Notes: generated from the sequence alone by a model not told the origin. A DNA stretch of 44,547 nt from Alphaproteobacteria bacterium (GCA_013389115.1 JACADY010000021.1:1-44547), one strand, 5' to 3'. Shown: positions 15,669 through 24,823, counted from the first letter of the stretch. Numbers and translations: made by a program.

Positions 15669-16323
15669 AGCCAAGACGGGCGCCGACATCGTGGCCGCCC
15701 TCATAGATCATCCGCAGTGCGACAATGGCAATGACGGCCAATCCCACAAAGCCAATCCAGCGGTAACGATTGAGCAGGCGGGCGATATAGGTCGCGGCCG
15801 CTCCCATCAGGGCCACCGAGAGCACAAGGCCGATGACGAGCACCTCGGGGTGCTCCATCGCGGCACCGGCGACGGCCAGCACGTTATCCAATGACATCGA
15901 CAGGTCGGCGAGGATGATCTGCGTCAGCGCCGTTCCGAAGGTCTTGGAAGGCCGTTGCAACTGCAGCGTCTCGATTTGCTCAGCCGTCGCATGATCCGCG
16001 GCGAGCTCGGCCCCTGCTTCCTCGGTCTTGGGCTCGGCGAGTTCGCGGTAAAGGCGCCAGGAGACCCAAAGGAGCAGGATGCCGCCCGCTAGCATCAGGC
16101 CGATGATCTGAAGAAGCTGGGTTGCGACGACCGCAAAGGCAATGCGCATCAGAACGGCAGCACCAAGGCCAAGGGCGATCACGCGGGCGCGCATCTCGGG
16201 CGCAACGCCCGCCGCAGCGATCCCGACAACGATGGCGTTGTCAGCCGCCAGCACGATGTCGATCATGATGACCTGTGCGAGCGCCGAGAGCGCCTCGGGC
16301 GAAGTCAAAAACGTGAAGTCCAT
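15661..16323 (-). CDS. TerC family integral membrane protein
   Basis: This 220-aa membrane protein of the TerC/YjbE family has about seven transmembrane helices. The family signature IDIVLAADNAIVVG is at residues 21-34 and its repeat ADLSMSLDNVLAVAG lies in the second half, each with a membrane-embedded aspartate. TerC relatives are linked to metal ion, especially manganese, export and to tellurite resistance. The middle loop is charged (EPKTEEAGAELAAD). No regulatory riboswitch was recognised in the 20-bp gap to hemF. The substrate is inferred from family knowledge only. Confidence 0.9.
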   Translation of the reverse strand: MDFTFLTSPEALSALAQVIMIDIVLAADNAIVVGIAAAGVAPEMRARVIALGLGAAVLMRIAFAVVATQLLQIIGLMLAGGILLLWVSWRLYRELAEPKTEEAGAELAADHATAEQIETLQLQRPSKTFGTALTQIILADLSMSLDNVLAVAGAAMEHPEVLVIGLVLSVALMGAAATYIARLLNRYRWIGFVGLAVIAIVALRMIYEGGHDVGARLGFM

Positions 16324-16342
16324 GCGGTCCGCCTCGTCGTCT

Positions 16343-17215
16343 TTATGGCCATGCCGCCTCTGGCGGGAGCGACATCAAGATCGCCTCCGTATTGCCGCCA
16401 GTCGCAAGGCCGAATTTCGTACCCCGATCATAGAGTAGATTGAACTCCGCGTATCGGCCACGGTAAACGCGCTGTTCCTCACGCTCGCCTTGCGTCCACG
16501 CTTCGTTCATGCGCCGTCCCACAAGGCCTGGATAGACGTCCAGAAAGGCCTGACCCACATCTCGGGTGAAGGCAAAGTCCCTCTCCCAATCACCGGTTGC
16601 GAGGTCGTCATAGAAAATGCCGCCCGCGCCCCGCGCATGGCCGCGATGGGGAATGTAAAAATAGGTGTCGCACCATTCCTTGAAGCGCGGGTACCACTGC
16701 GGGTCATAGCGGTCACAGGCCGCGCGAAGGGCCGCATGAAAGGCAGCGACGTCGGGGTCCCGTGGATCGCGATGCCCGGCCAGTGGCGGGTTGAGGTCGG
16801 CGCCGCCGCCAAACCAAGCCTTTGCGGTCACGATGTGCCGCGTGTTCATATGGACGGCGGGCGCGCGCGGATTGTGCAAGTGCGCAACGAGGGAAATGCC
16901 GCTTGCCCAAAAGCGGGGATCCTCTGCGGCGCCGGGCATCTGCTTTGCGAAATCGGGCGAAAAGCTGCCATGCACGGTCGAGATGTTGACGCCGACCTTC
17001 TCAAAGACCCGGCCGCGCATGATCGCCATCACGCCGCCACCGCCGGGCGCGCCGCCCATATCCGCGCGGTCCCAGGCCTTGCGCTCAAAGCGGCCCGGCG
17101 CGCGGTCGCTCAAGGGGCCGGTCAGCGTGTCCTCCAGATGCTCGAAGGCCGCGCAGATACGGTCGCGCAATTCGGCGAACCAAGCGGTTACTCGGGGTTT
17201 GCGGTCATCGTTCAT
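16343..17215 (-). CDS. hemF: Oxygen-dependent coproporphyrinogen III oxidase
   Basis: This 290-aa enzyme oxidatively decarboxylates coproporphyrinogen III to protoporphyrinogen IX in haem synthesis, using O2. Signatures are [63 protein letters not shown] and the C-terminal [27 protein letters not shown]. The ATG at 17215 gives the usual length of about 290-300 aa; a longer open frame exists but adds non-family residues. The position near petABC makes sense, since the bc1 complex needs haem, but the gene is on the opposite strand. Confidence 0.97.
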   Translation of the reverse strand: MNDDRKPRVTAWFAELRDRICAAFEHLEDTLTGPLSDRAPGRFERKAWDRADMGGAPGGGGVMAIMRGRVFEKVGVNISTVHGSFSPDFAKQMPGAAEDPRFWASGISLVAHLHNPRAPAVHMNTRHIVTAKAWFGGGADLNPPLAGHRDPRDPDVAAFHAALRAACDRYDPQWYPRFKEWCDTYFYIPHRGHARGAGGIFYDDLATGDWERDFAFTRDVGQAFLDVYPGLVGRRMNEAWTQGEREEQRVYRGRYAEFNLLYDRGTKFGLATGGNTEAILMSLPPEAAWP

Positions 17216-17240
17216 GCCGTCCTGGTCCCTGGCTGTCCCG

Positions 17241-17726
17241 TCATTTCCCCGCCTCTCGTTTATGGGCCGAATCGGGGGGTGGGGGAAAGGCCTGGGTTTG
17301 GCGCAGAGCTTCTGAGAGTACGATGGCGCCGGCGAGCGCGACATTGATTGAGCGCAGGCCCGGGCGCATCGGGATCATCACCTGGTCAGGCACTGCTTCG
17401 CGCAGCCAGGGGGGAAGCCCTTCTGTCTCGCTGCCAAGCACCAGGATGTCATCGCGCGCAAAGTGGAAATCCGTGTAAGGGCAAAGGCCGTCCGTTTCGA
17501 CCAGCACCGGGCGGCCGGGGACACGCGCGCGGAAGGCGGCCCAATCGCTGTGCCGGGCAAGGGTGCCCTTTTCGACATAGTCCATGCCAGCGCGGCGGAA
17601 GGCGCGGTCTGAGAGCGCGAATCCCGCCGGCTCGATGATGTCGAGAGCAAGGCCCCAGCAGGCGCATAACCGCATCAGCGTGCCGGCATTCTGTGGAATA
17701 TCAGGGGCGAAAAGCGCCAAGCGCAT
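17241..17726 (-). CDS. trmL: tRNA (cytidine(34)-2'-O)-methyltransferase
   Basis: This 161-aa SPOUT methyltransferase puts a 2'-O-methyl group on wobble position 34 of leucine tRNAs. It begins [19 protein letters not shown], holds the SAM-binding [13 protein letters not shown], and ends with the knot segment [26 protein letters not shown]. The length matches the minimal TrmL, which consists of the SPOUT domain alone. It precedes hemF by 25 bp on the same strand, so they may be co-transcribed. It is divergent from petA. Confidence 0.96.
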   Translation of the reverse strand: MRLALFAPDIPQNAGTLMRLCACWGLALDIIEPAGFALSDRAFRRAGMDYVEKGTLARHSDWAAFRARVPGRPVLVETDGLCPYTDFHFARDDILVLGSETEGLPPWLREAVPDQVMIPMRPGLRSINVALAGAIVLSEALRQTQAFPPPPDSAHKREAGK

Positions 17727-17805
17727 GGATCGGTGTTCCCAAAGTCACTCTTTACGGCAAGCCTATGATCTTGCGCATCAATCCCTGGGCATGGGCTTGA
17801 CTTTG

Positions 17806-17822
17806 TGCGGCATCGTGCCGCA
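17806..17822. promoter_or_regulatory. Perfect 7-bp hairpin upstream of petA
   Basis: TGCGGCA and TGCCGCA flank a TCG loop in the 230-bp region between trmL and petA. It lies about 134 bp before the petA ATG at 17957. No T-run follows. It could act as a binding dyad or a leader hairpin for petABC; the function is unproven. Confidence 0.35.
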
Positions 17823-17956
17823 AGACCCTGGTTGAGGGGCGCCACTATGTTGCGCGCTGCTTGTCAGACCGCGTTCTTGTTCTCCCGCCGGTATTTCCAG
17901 CGCCGTTGCCGCATTGCCTTGCGCGCGCGCGTCGCCCATAAGTGCCGGGTTCAAAA

Positions 17957-18547
17957 ATGACGTTCATGAGGTTCGCTGCCGTGGCGCATTCCCCGTCCGA
18001 AACTGTCAACCGCCGCGATTTCATCTACATCATGTCGGCCACCGTCTCTGCCGCGGGCGCGGCAGTGGCGGCCTGGCCGCTGATCGATCAGATGAATCCG
18101 TCCGCCGCCGCGCAGGCGCTCTCCTCGACCGAGGTCGATCTGAGTGCCATCCAGCCCGGCCAGATCGTGACCGTGACCTGGCGCAAACAGCCGGTGTTCA
18201 TCCGCCGGCGCACGGAAAAGGAAATCGCCGAGGCGCATGAGGGCGACACGGCGAGCGACCTGAAGGACCCCCAGCCCGACGCCCAGCGCGTGTTCAAGCC
18301 GGAATGGCTGGTGCTGGTCGGCATCTGCACGCATCTGGGCTGCGTGCCCTCAAGCCAGGTGCGGGGCGATTATGACGGCTGGTTCTGCCCCTGCCATGGC
18401 TCGCACTACGACACGTCGGGCCGCATCCGCAAAGGCCCCGCGCCCAAGAATCTCGCGGTGCCAAACTATGAATTCGTTTCCGACACAAAGATCGTGATCG
18501 GCGAAGGCAAGACGCCCGCCGAGACCTCCAAGGAGCATACGGCATGA
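17957..18547 (+). CDS. petA: Ubiquinol-cytochrome c reductase Rieske iron-sulfur subunit
   Basis: This 196-aa subunit of cytochrome bc1 passes electrons from ubiquinol to cytochrome c1. An N-terminal twin-arginine segment NRRDFIYI leads to the single membrane anchor ([15 protein letters not shown]). The 2Fe-2S ligands lie in CTHLGC and [13 protein letters not shown]. The ATG at 17957 is chosen over a GTG at 17942; a third possible start is the ATG at 17966. The anchor is followed by [10 protein letters not shown], as in other alphaproteobacterial Rieske proteins. The stop overlaps the petB ATG by 4 bp. Confidence 0.96.
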   Translation: MTFMRFAAVAHSPSETVNRRDFIYIMSATVSAAGAAVAAWPLIDQMNPSAAAQALSSTEVDLSAIQPGQIVTVTWRKQPVFIRRRTEKEIAEAHEGDTASDLKDPQPDAQRVFKPEWLVLVGICTHLGCVPSSQVRGDYDGWFCPCHGSHYDTSGRIRKGPAPKNLAVPNYEFVSDTKIVIGEGKTPAETSKEHTA

Positions 18548-19809
18548 GCGGGGGACACTCGACCTACACGCCCACGAACGGTTTTACGAAGTGGCTGGAC
18601 AGCCGCCTGCCGCTGATTCGGGTGATGAATGACAACGTCACGAACTTCCCGACGCCGAAAAACCTGAACTATTGGTATACGTTCGGCGCGATCCTGACGT
18701 TCTGCCTCGCCGTGCAGCTCGTCACCGGCATCGTCCTTGCGATGCACTATGTCGCCTCCGCCGACAAAGCCTTCGCCAGCATCGAATACATCATGCGCGA
18801 TGTGAATTACGGCTGGCTGATCCGCTATGTCCACATGAACGGCGCCTCGATGTTCTTCCTGGCCGTCTATGTGCACATGTTCCGCGGCCTCTATTACGGC
18901 TCCTACAAGGCCCCGCGCGAGATCCTGTGGATCCTCGGCGTCATCATCTATTTCCTCATGATGGCGACGGCGTTCCTCGGCTACACGCTGCCCTGGGGGC
19001 AGATGTCATTCTGGGGCGCGACCGTCATCACCAATTTCTTCAGTGCCTTCGATCAGGTCATCCCGGGCCTCGGCTCGGGCGTGCTCGAATGGCTGCGCGG
19101 CGATTTCGCCGTCGATGATGCGGCGGTGAAGCGCTTCTTCGCACTGCACTATCTGCTGCCCTTCGTGATCGCGGGCGTCGTCTTCCTGCATATCTGGGCG
19201 CTGCATGTGCCGGGGAACAACAACCCCACCGGCATCGATGTGAAGGGGCCGCAGGACACCGTGCCGTTCCATCCCTACTACACGGTCAAGGATGGGTTCG
19301 CGACCGCCATCTTCATGATGCTGTTCGCGGTCTTCGTCTTCTATGCGCCCAATTACCTTGGGCATCCGGACAACTATGTCGAGGCGAACCCGCTCGTCAC
19401 GCCGGCCCATATCGTGCCTGAATGGTATTTCCTGCCCTTCTACGCGATCCTGCGCGCGGTGCCGGACAAGCTCACTGGCGTGCTCCTCATGTTCGGCGCC
19501 ATCGGGGTACTGTTCTTCGTGCCCTGGCTCGACTGGTCGAAGGTGCGCTCGGCGAGCTATCGCCCGGTCTTCCGGCAGTTCTTCGTGCTCTTCGTCATTG
19601 CCTGCCTTGCCCTTGGCTGGGCGGGGGCGCAGCCGGCCGAGGGGGCGGCGCTGCTGATCGCGCAGGTCGGCACCTTCTATTATTTCATATTCTTCATCTT
19701 CATCATGCCCGTCGTCGGACTGTGGGAAACGCCGCGCAAGCTGCCCGAGAGCATCGCCAAGGCCGTGCTCGCCAAGAACGGCCATGCGGCCGTCCAGCCC
19801 GCGCAATGA
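18544..19809 (+). CDS. petB: Cytochrome b subunit of cytochrome bc1
   Basis: This 421-aa polytopic membrane subunit carries two b haems and the Qo and Qi quinone sites. Family markers include [14 protein letters not shown], the GNNNPTGID stretch, and the Qo motif PEWYF in [19 protein letters not shown]. The haem-ligand histidines fall in [28 protein letters not shown] and [18 protein letters not shown]. Its length, a fused cytochrome b6 plus subunit IV, is that of bacterial cytochrome b. It overlaps petA by 4 bp and is followed by petC after 23 bp. Confidence 0.98.
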   Translation: MSGGHSTYTPTNGFTKWLDSRLPLIRVMNDNVTNFPTPKNLNYWYTFGAILTFCLAVQLVTGIVLAMHYVASADKAFASIEYIMRDVNYGWLIRYVHMNGASMFFLAVYVHMFRGLYYGSYKAPREILWILGVIIYFLMMATAFLGYTLPWGQMSFWGATVITNFFSAFDQVIPGLGSGVLEWLRGDFAVDDAAVKRFFALHYLLPFVIAGVVFLHIWALHVPGNNNPTGIDVKGPQDTVPFHPYYTVKDGFATAIFMMLFAVFVFYAPNYLGHPDNYVEANPLVTPAHIVPEWYFLPFYAILRAVPDKLTGVLLMFGAIGVLFFVPWLDWSKVRSASYRPVFRQFFVLFVIACLALGWAGAQPAEGAALLIAQVGTFYYFIFFIFIMPVVGLWETPRKLPESIAKAVLAKNGHAAVQPAQ

Positions 19810-19832
19810 CCCGCCGCACAAGGAACACACCG

Positions 19833-20636
19833 ATGAAAATCCGTTCCATGCTTGCCACGGCCGGGCTTCTTCTTGCCGCCCTTGCCGCGCCGGCCCTCGC
19901 CTCGGAATCCGAGGTCGCGCTGAAGACCGCCGAATGGAGCTTCGATGGCCCCTTCGGCACCTATGACGCGGCACAGATCCGCCGGGGCTTCCAGGTCTAC
20001 AAGGATGTCTGCGCGGCCTGTCACAGCCTCAAATACGTATCCTACCGCAATCTCTCCGGGCCTCAGGGGCCGTTCCATACACCCGCCGATCCGAAGCTGG
20101 GCGAGGATGCGGTCAAGGCGCTCATCGATGGCATCGAGGTTCCCGATCTCGATGATGCGGGAGAGCCGATCACGCGTCAGGCCCGGCTGTCCGACCCATT
20201 CCGCTCGCCCTTCGCCAACGAGAAGGCGGCGCGCGCGGCCAATAATGGCGCCAATCCGCCGGATCTGTCGGTCATGGTCAAGGCGCGCGCGGGCGGCGCG
20301 GATTATCTTTACTCGATCCTCACCGGCTATGAAGAGGCGCCCGGCGATGTCGTGATGCAGCCGGGCATGAGCTACAATAGATTCTTCGCCGGGCATCAGA
20401 TCGGTATGCCGCAGCCGATCGTGAGCGATGATCAGGTGACCTATACCGAACCGGGTGCGCCCAAGGCCAGCGTCGATCAGATGGCGAGGGACGTGACGGC
20501 TTTCCTTGCCTGGGCCTCGGAGCCTCACATGGAAGAGCGCAAGCGGATGGGGCTTTCCGTCCTGCTCTTCCTCGCTTTCCTTGCCGCGCTGCTCTATCTT
20601 TCCTATCAGCGCATCTGGGCCGATGTCGAACACTGA
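19833..20636 (+). CDS. petC: Cytochrome c1 subunit of cytochrome bc1
   Basis: This 267-aa subunit hands electrons to soluble or membrane cytochrome c. A Sec signal peptide (about residues 1-23, ending ALAS) exports the haem domain to the periplasm. The c-type haem motif CAACH is at 60-64. The methionine ligand is probably in HQIGMPQPI. One C-terminal membrane helix (LLFLAFLAALLYLSY) anchors it. The ATG at 19833 follows AAGGAACACACCG. In this gene c1 is separate from cytochrome b, unlike the fused fbcH of Bradyrhizobium. Confidence 0.97.
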   Translation: MKIRSMLATAGLLLAALAAPALASESEVALKTAEWSFDGPFGTYDAAQIRRGFQVYKDVCAACHSLKYVSYRNLSGPQGPFHTPADPKLGEDAVKALIDGIEVPDLDDAGEPITRQARLSDPFRSPFANEKAARAANNGANPPDLSVMVKARAGGADYLYSILTGYEEAPGDVVMQPGMSYNRFFAGHQIGMPQPIVSDDQVTYTEPGAPKASVDQMARDVTAFLAWASEPHMEERKRMGLSVLLFLAFLAALLYLSYQRIWADVEH

Positions 20637-20683
20637 GGGTTGCGACACCTAGCCCAAGGCATTTTGAGTGGCTTGAGACCAAG

Positions 20684-20707
20684 AACCACCCGCATGCGCG
20701 GGTGGTT
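20684..20707 (+). terminator. Probable hairpin terminator or processing site after petC
   Basis: AACCACCCGC and GCGGGTGGTT form a perfect 10-bp stem with the loop ATGC, starting 48 bp after the petC stop. Only short T-runs follow (TCTTTGGGTT), so it may protect the 3' end rather than terminate alone. Confidence 0.5.
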
Positions 20708-20763
20708 ACGTCTTTGGGTTAAGCTGGATGGCCCTCTTGCACTGGCCATGACCGGGGGGGCCT

Positions 20764-20884
20764 CCCTCCCCCCTTTGCAAGGGGAGGGGACAAACCCCCA
20801 CCCCTGCCCCTCCCCACGAACGGGGGAGGGGTTTTTCATGGCAACCACCTCCCCAATGGGGAGGTCGGACGCCGTCAGGCGTCC
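20764..20884. repeat. Cluster of four small GC-rich hairpins
   Basis: The hairpins have stems CCCCTT/AAGGGG (20770-20784), CCCCTCCCC/GGGGAGGGG (20807-20831), ACCTCCCC/GGGGAGGT (20847-20865) and GGACGCC/GGCGTCC (20867-20884). The CCTCCCC motifs recur and resemble dispersed repeats found between genes in many alphaproteobacteria. Confidence 0.65.
20807..20836 (+). terminator. Intrinsic terminator-like hairpin with T5 tail
   Basis: A 9-bp stem (20807-20815 with 20823-20831), a 7-nt loop and five T residues at 20832-20836 fit a rho-independent terminator for petABC on the plus strand. Confidence 0.6.
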
Positions 20885-21141
20885 GGGTGCGGTCGCTGTT
20901 TGTGACGCATGGTTGGCCCGGTCCTTTGCTTTTGCGGGGATGCCGGGCCATGACAGTCAAGGGTGTTCCCTGACCCTTCACTGCCCTTGCGCTTCGCGGA
21001 TGACCCGAATAGCGGTGAATGGCCCAGTTTTGCGGCGGAGGCTGCGGCGAAATGGCCCGTCGGTGCGCGAATTGTTCAATCGCCTTAGCAAAGCATTAGA
21101 GACGCGATCCTAGTCTTGCGGCGGATCTCCTTGGCCGCAGA

Positions 21142-22788
21142 ATGATTACCTCCCGCTCCACTTCCCGGCTTGAAGCCTGGCGCCAAAGGGCGACGCTGGA
21201 AATCATCGTGCCCGCCGCCGGCGCCTTTCTCGCCATGGCCGCGGTCATCCTTTTGCTGGTTGCCAACACGGCCTCGCAAATGGACCTGGTCGCCCGCCAG
21301 GCCGAGGAAGAACGCGCGCGCAATGTGATCGACCATCTCAAGGAGTCGATGGCCGTCCTCACCGGCAGCTATAGCTTCTCGGACCGGGCCGTTGGCGGGT
21401 TGATGACGTCTAGGGCCGAGGAAGAACATATCCAGGAGGAGCTGGGGAATTTCATCTATTCGACCTTCGGATGGTCGGATATCGTCGTGCTCTCGCCGCA
21501 GGGTGAGGTGATCGCTGAGATCAACTCCGACACGGCGGGTGCTCCGCAAGACATTGCGGGCGACTATGTGCAGGCTGCGCGTCGGTTTTCGGACAGGTTA
21601 CGTTCCGCGCCGGAGGTGTGGACGCCCGGCGCCATCGCCGATCTCATCGAAGTGCGCGGCGAACTCTACCTGTCCGCCGCGGCCTTCGTTCACCCGAGAA
21701 ACGCCAATCCACTCACACAAGCCATGCCGTCGCTGCCCGTGCTGGTTTCCTTTGCAAGGGTCAACGGGCCGCTGCTGAGTTCGTTCTTCAGCAAGTTCGG
21801 ATTTGGCAAGATACGCGCGCAAAAGGGAAGCGGCGTCCCCGCGGGCGATGCCGCCCTTGCCCTCACGGTCGACAATTCGCAGACGCTCTGGCTGTTGCAC
21901 TGGACACCGAAGCGGCCAGGGGAGGCGATCTGGCGGTCGCTGCTGCCCTGGCTGCTTTGCGCCTTTTTGGCACTTGGCGCGCTGACCTGTCTCATCCTTT
22001 GGCGGGCCCTTGTGATGTCGGACCGGCTTCGCCTCGCTGTCATCCGCACAGCCGAAGCGCAGGCGGCTGCGCGAGAAAAGGACAAGTTCCTGGCGATGAT
22101 GAGCCATGAGCTTCGCACGCCGCTCAACGCCATCATCGGCTTTTCCGATCTCATGTCGAACGAGACATTCGGCGCGCATTCGCGCCCCGAATACCGGTCA
22201 TTCGCGCGCGACATCCTGTTCAGCGGACGGCAGCTCCTGTCGATCATCGATGATATCTTCATCATGGCGAAGCTCTCGGGCGGCAACTATCCGCTTGAAA
22301 TCGACGCGCTCGATGCAGGAGCGGCGGCCGAGGCCGCGGCGAAGCCTTTCGGCGGCGCCGCAGCGGGCGAAAGCCAAGTGCTGCTGCGGTTGCCGGCAGA
22401 GCCCCTCTTCGTTCGTGGCGACAGGCAGGCGCTCTTGAAGGTGCTGCGCGTCATGCTTTCCAATGCCATCAAGTATTCCAGCGGCGGCACTCCCGTCGTC
22501 CTCGACGTGAGCGGCTCACCCGATGAGGGAGGGGTGCGCTTTACCGTCAAGGACAAAGGCATCGGCATTCCCGAGGATCGCTTGATCCAACTGGGCGAAC
22601 CCTTCACGCAAGTGGAAGATGCCTATGCGCGCAGCCATGGCGGTCTGGGGCTTGGACTTGCCATCGCGCAATCGTTTGTGACGCTCATGAAGGGCTCGCT
22701 CGACATCGAAAGCACGGAAGGGGCCGGCACAACGGCGACCATCACACTTCCGGCGGCTGTAGCGGCGGCAAAGCGAAAGGCCGCGTAA
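21142..22788 (+). CDS. Membrane sensor histidine kinase
   Basis: This 548-aa two-component kinase has a membrane helix at about residues 22-45 and a periplasmic sensor domain (about 46-265) that looks CHASE4-like. The second helix is LLCAFLALGALTCLILWRAL, around 270-290. A HisKA domain holds the phosphorylatable His322 in MMSHELRTPLNAIIGFSDLM. The ATPase domain has the N box (LSNAIKYSSGG), KDKGIGIPEDR and GGLGLGLAIAQSF. No response regulator is adjacent, so it is an orphan or acts through a hybrid or distant partner. It lies between the petC hairpin cluster and mtnP; the stimulus is unknown. Confidence 0.92.
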   Translation: MITSRSTSRLEAWRQRATLEIIVPAAGAFLAMAAVILLLVANTASQMDLVARQAEEERARNVIDHLKESMAVLTGSYSFSDRAVGGLMTSRAEEEHIQEELGNFIYSTFGWSDIVVLSPQGEVIAEINSDTAGAPQDIAGDYVQAARRFSDRLRSAPEVWTPGAIADLIEVRGELYLSAAAFVHPRNANPLTQAMPSLPVLVSFARVNGPLLSSFFSKFGFGKIRAQKGSGVPAGDAALALTVDNSQTLWLLHWTPKRPGEAIWRSLLPWLLCAFLALGALTCLILWRALVMSDRLRLAVIRTAEAQAAAREKDKFLAMMSHELRTPLNAIIGFSDLMSNETFGAHSRPEYRSFARDILFSGRQLLSIIDDIFIMAKLSGGNYPLEIDALDAGAAAEAAAKPFGGAAAGESQVLLRLPAEPLFVRGDRQALLKVLRVMLSNAIKYSSGGTPVVLDVSGSPDEGGVRFTVKDKGIGIPEDRLIQLGEPFTQVEDAYARSHGGLGLGLAIAQSFVTLMKGSLDIESTEGAGTTATITLPAAVAAAKRKAA

Positions 22789-22852
22789 TCTTCTTGCGCG
22801 GGGGGCCGCGCATGATACAACCCCCGCCGGTTTATGGGACCTGGAGGGGCGC

Positions 22853-23737
22853 ATGGCACGCACCGTTCTTGGCATTATCGGCGGCAGTGGCGTTTACCAG
22901 ATCGACGGGCTTGAAAACCCGCGATGGGAAGAGGTGCGCAGCCCCTGGGGCGAGCCGTCCGACGCGCTGCTCCTGGGCACGCTTGCGGGCGTCGACATGG
23001 CGTTCCTGCCCCGGCATGGGCGGGGCCATGTGCACTCGCCCAGCTCGATCAACTATCGGGCCAATATCGATGCGATGAAGCGGGCGGGCGTCACCGACAT
23101 CATCTCCGTTTCGGCCTGCGGCTCGTTCCGCGAGGAATTGCCGCCCGGACACTTCGTCATGGCGGATCAGTTCATCGACCGTACCTTCGCGCGGGAGAAA
23201 TCCTTCTTCGGACCGGGGTTCGTCGCCCATGTCTCGCTTGCCCATCCCATCTGTCCGCGCCTCAATGACGCCCTGTGCGAGGCCGCGCGCGAAGAGGGGA
23301 TCAAACACACGCAAGGCGGAACCTATCTGGCGATGGAGGGGCCGCAATTCTCAACCCTCGCGGAGAGCCTGCTCTACAAGAGCTGGGGCTGCTCCGTCAT
23401 CGGCATGACGGCGATGCCCGAGGCCAAGCTCGCACGCGAGGCGGAAATGCCCTACGCCATCGTCGCCATGGTCACGGATTATGATTGCTGGCATCCGGGC
23501 CACGACCATGTGACGGTCGAGCAGGTCGTCAAGATCCTCAACCAGAATGCGGAGAATGCGCGCGCCGTGGTGCGCCGCGTGGCGCCGAAATTGGGACCGC
23601 ATCGCACGCCTTCGCCCCTCGGAATCGAGACCGTGCTCGATACGGCCCTCATCACGGCGCCGGAAAAGCGGGATCCGGCGCTCTTTGCCAAGCTCGACGC
23701 CGTGGCGGGGAGGGTGCTCAAAAAGGGTCTCAATTGA
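22853..23737 (+). CDS. mtnP: S-methyl-5'-thioadenosine phosphorylase
   Basis: This 294-aa enzyme phosphorolyses methylthioadenosine, a by-product of polyamine synthesis, to adenine and 5-methylthioribose-1-phosphate. The family start LGIIGGSGVYQIDGLEN, the phosphate and substrate pieces FLPRHGRGHVHSPSSINYRANI, and the TYLAMEGPQFSTLAES and VIGMTAMPEAKLAREAEMPYA segments are all present. A GGAGGGG Shine-Dalgarno precedes the ATG. Its stop shares a base with the start of the cupin gene (TGATG), so it heads a salvage operon. Confidence 0.96.
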   Translation: MARTVLGIIGGSGVYQIDGLENPRWEEVRSPWGEPSDALLLGTLAGVDMAFLPRHGRGHVHSPSSINYRANIDAMKRAGVTDIISVSACGSFREELPPGHFVMADQFIDRTFAREKSFFGPGFVAHVSLAHPICPRLNDALCEAAREEGIKHTQGGTYLAMEGPQFSTLAESLLYKSWGCSVIGMTAMPEAKLAREAEMPYAIVAMVTDYDCWHPGHDHVTVEQVVKILNQNAENARAVVRRVAPKLGPHRTPSPLGIETVLDTALITAPEKRDPALFAKLDAVAGRVLKKGLN

Positions 23738-24216
23738 TGCGGCCTGTCCCGGTGGAGGCCATCGCGTGGGAGACCTGGTCGGAAGGTGAGCGTTATGGCG
23801 GACGCGTGCGCCGGCTTGCGCCACGCGGTGCCAATGTCGGCGTGCATATCGAGGAACTGCCGCCGGGGCGGCAATCCTGTCCCTTCCACTATCACCTGCA
23901 CGAAGAGGAGCATCTGCTGGCGCTTTCCGGCGAGGCCCTGCTGAGGCTGGGCGGGGAAGTCTTGCGGATCAGGGCGGGCGACTATGTCTGCTTTCCGGCG
24001 GGCGAGCCGCAAGGGCACTGCCTTGTCAATGACGGCACCGCGCCCTTCCAATTCCTCATGATCGGCGAGAACAAGCCGCACGATGTGTGTCTTTATCCCG
24101 ACAGCAGCAAGATCAATGTGCGCTTGGCAAGGCTCAATTTCCGCGTTGCCGACGCGCGTGACTATTATGACGGCGAGCGCAGCGGGGAGAGCCCTCTGCC
24201 CTTGAAGGAGACCTGA
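23737..24216 (+). CDS. Cupin domain protein in methylthioadenosine salvage operon
   Basis: This 159-aa protein has a single cupin fold. The metal-binding motif is in CPFHYHLHEEEHLLALSGEA, with histidines and a glutamate, and the second cupin motif is in GDYVCFPAGEPQGHCLVN. It resembles the broad COG3837 cupins, whose role is unknown. Its place between mtnP and apt (overlapping the mtnP stop, 6 bp before apt) suggests a job in MTA metabolism. A cupin methylsulfurylase acting on a methylthio sugar phosphate is known from Rhodospirillum rubrum, but I cannot show this protein is its orthologue. There is no membrane segment. Confidence 0.85.
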   Translation: MRPVPVEAIAWETWSEGERYGGRVRRLAPRGANVGVHIEELPPGRQSCPFHYHLHEEEHLLALSGEALLRLGGEVLRIRAGDYVCFPAGEPQGHCLVNDGTAPFQFLMIGENKPHDVCLYPDSSKINVRLARLNFRVADARDYYDGERSGESPLPLKET

Positions 24217-24222
24217 GAGACG

Positions 24223-24750
24223 ATGGACATCAAATCCGCGATCCGCACGATCCCGAACTATCCCAAGCCCGGGATCATGTTCCGCGATGTGACGACGCTG
24301 ATGGGCAATGCCCGGGCGTTACGCACTACCATCGATCAGATGGTGCAGCCCTTTGCCGGCGTGCGCATCGACAAGGTCGCGGGTATCGAAGCACGCGGGT
24401 TCATCATCGGCGGCGCGATCGCGCATCAGCTTTCGATCGGCTTTGTGCCCGTGCGCAAGAAGGGCAAGCTGCCCTACAAGACAATCGCCCAGTCCTATGA
24501 CCTTGAATACGGCCAGGACATGATTGAAATCCATGAGGATGCGATTGCGCCCGGCGAAAACGTCATCGTCGTCGATGACCTCATCGCCACGGGCGGCACC
24601 GCAGAAGCGGCGATCAAGCTCATCCGGCGATCGGGCGGAAATATCGTCGGCGCAAGCTTCATCATCGATCTGCCAGAGCTGGGCGGGCGGACGCGGATCG
24701 AAGCCATGGGCGTCAAGGTGCTCACACTCGTGCATTTCGAGGGGCATTGA
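24223..24750 (+). CDS. apt: Adenine phosphoribosyltransferase
   Basis: This 175-aa enzyme converts adenine plus PRPP to AMP. It would recycle the adenine released by MtnP. The PRPP-binding motif is clear in [18 protein letters not shown], preceded by the adenine-type hood and [26 protein letters not shown] and [13 protein letters not shown]. Its length is usual for Apt. An AAGGAGA lies about 13 bp before the start codon, inside the cupin gene. It follows the cupin gene after 6 bp and is separated from mtnA by a 73-bp gap that contains a hairpin. Confidence 0.97.
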   Translation: MDIKSAIRTIPNYPKPGIMFRDVTTLMGNARALRTTIDQMVQPFAGVRIDKVAGIEARGFIIGGAIAHQLSIGFVPVRKKGKLPYKTIAQSYDLEYGQDMIEIHEDAIAPGENVIVVDDLIATGGTAEAAIKLIRRSGGNIVGASFIIDLPELGGRTRIEAMGVKVLTLVHFEGH

Positions 24751-24769
24751 AGGCAATTCAATCCGATTT

Positions 24770-24800
24770 CCTCTTCAGGTGGCATTTTCATGGGAAGAGG
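24770..24800 (+). promoter_or_regulatory. Intercistronic hairpin between apt and mtnA
   Basis: CCTCTTC (24770-24776) and GAAGAGG (24794-24800) form a perfect 7-bp stem with a 17-nt loop, ending 23 bp before the mtnA ATG. It does not match the SAM riboswitch cores I know. A role in RNA processing or mtnA translation is possible. Confidence 0.4.
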
Positions 24801-24823
24801 CTGAGACAGCGAGGTAACCCGCG

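Larger units (their letters stand above)
20637..21141. other. Gene-free stretch of about 505 bp after petC with clustered hairpins
   Basis: No credible gene lies between petC and the histidine kinase. At least five consecutive hairpins occupy 20684-20884, after which the sequence is low in clear structure apart from ATGCCGGGCCATGAC-like bases around 20940, reminiscent of another common dispersed repeat. A short open frame through the region has no recognisable content. Confidence 0.7.

Noticed and set aside
17770-17782. FNR box upstream of petA
   Set aside because: Only the right half ATCAA fits; the left half does not match TTGAT at the required spacing.
24751-24823. SAM or SAH riboswitch before mtnA
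   Set aside because: A 7-bp hairpin is present, but the conserved core bases of the SAM-I, SAM-II and SAH classes that I know are absent.
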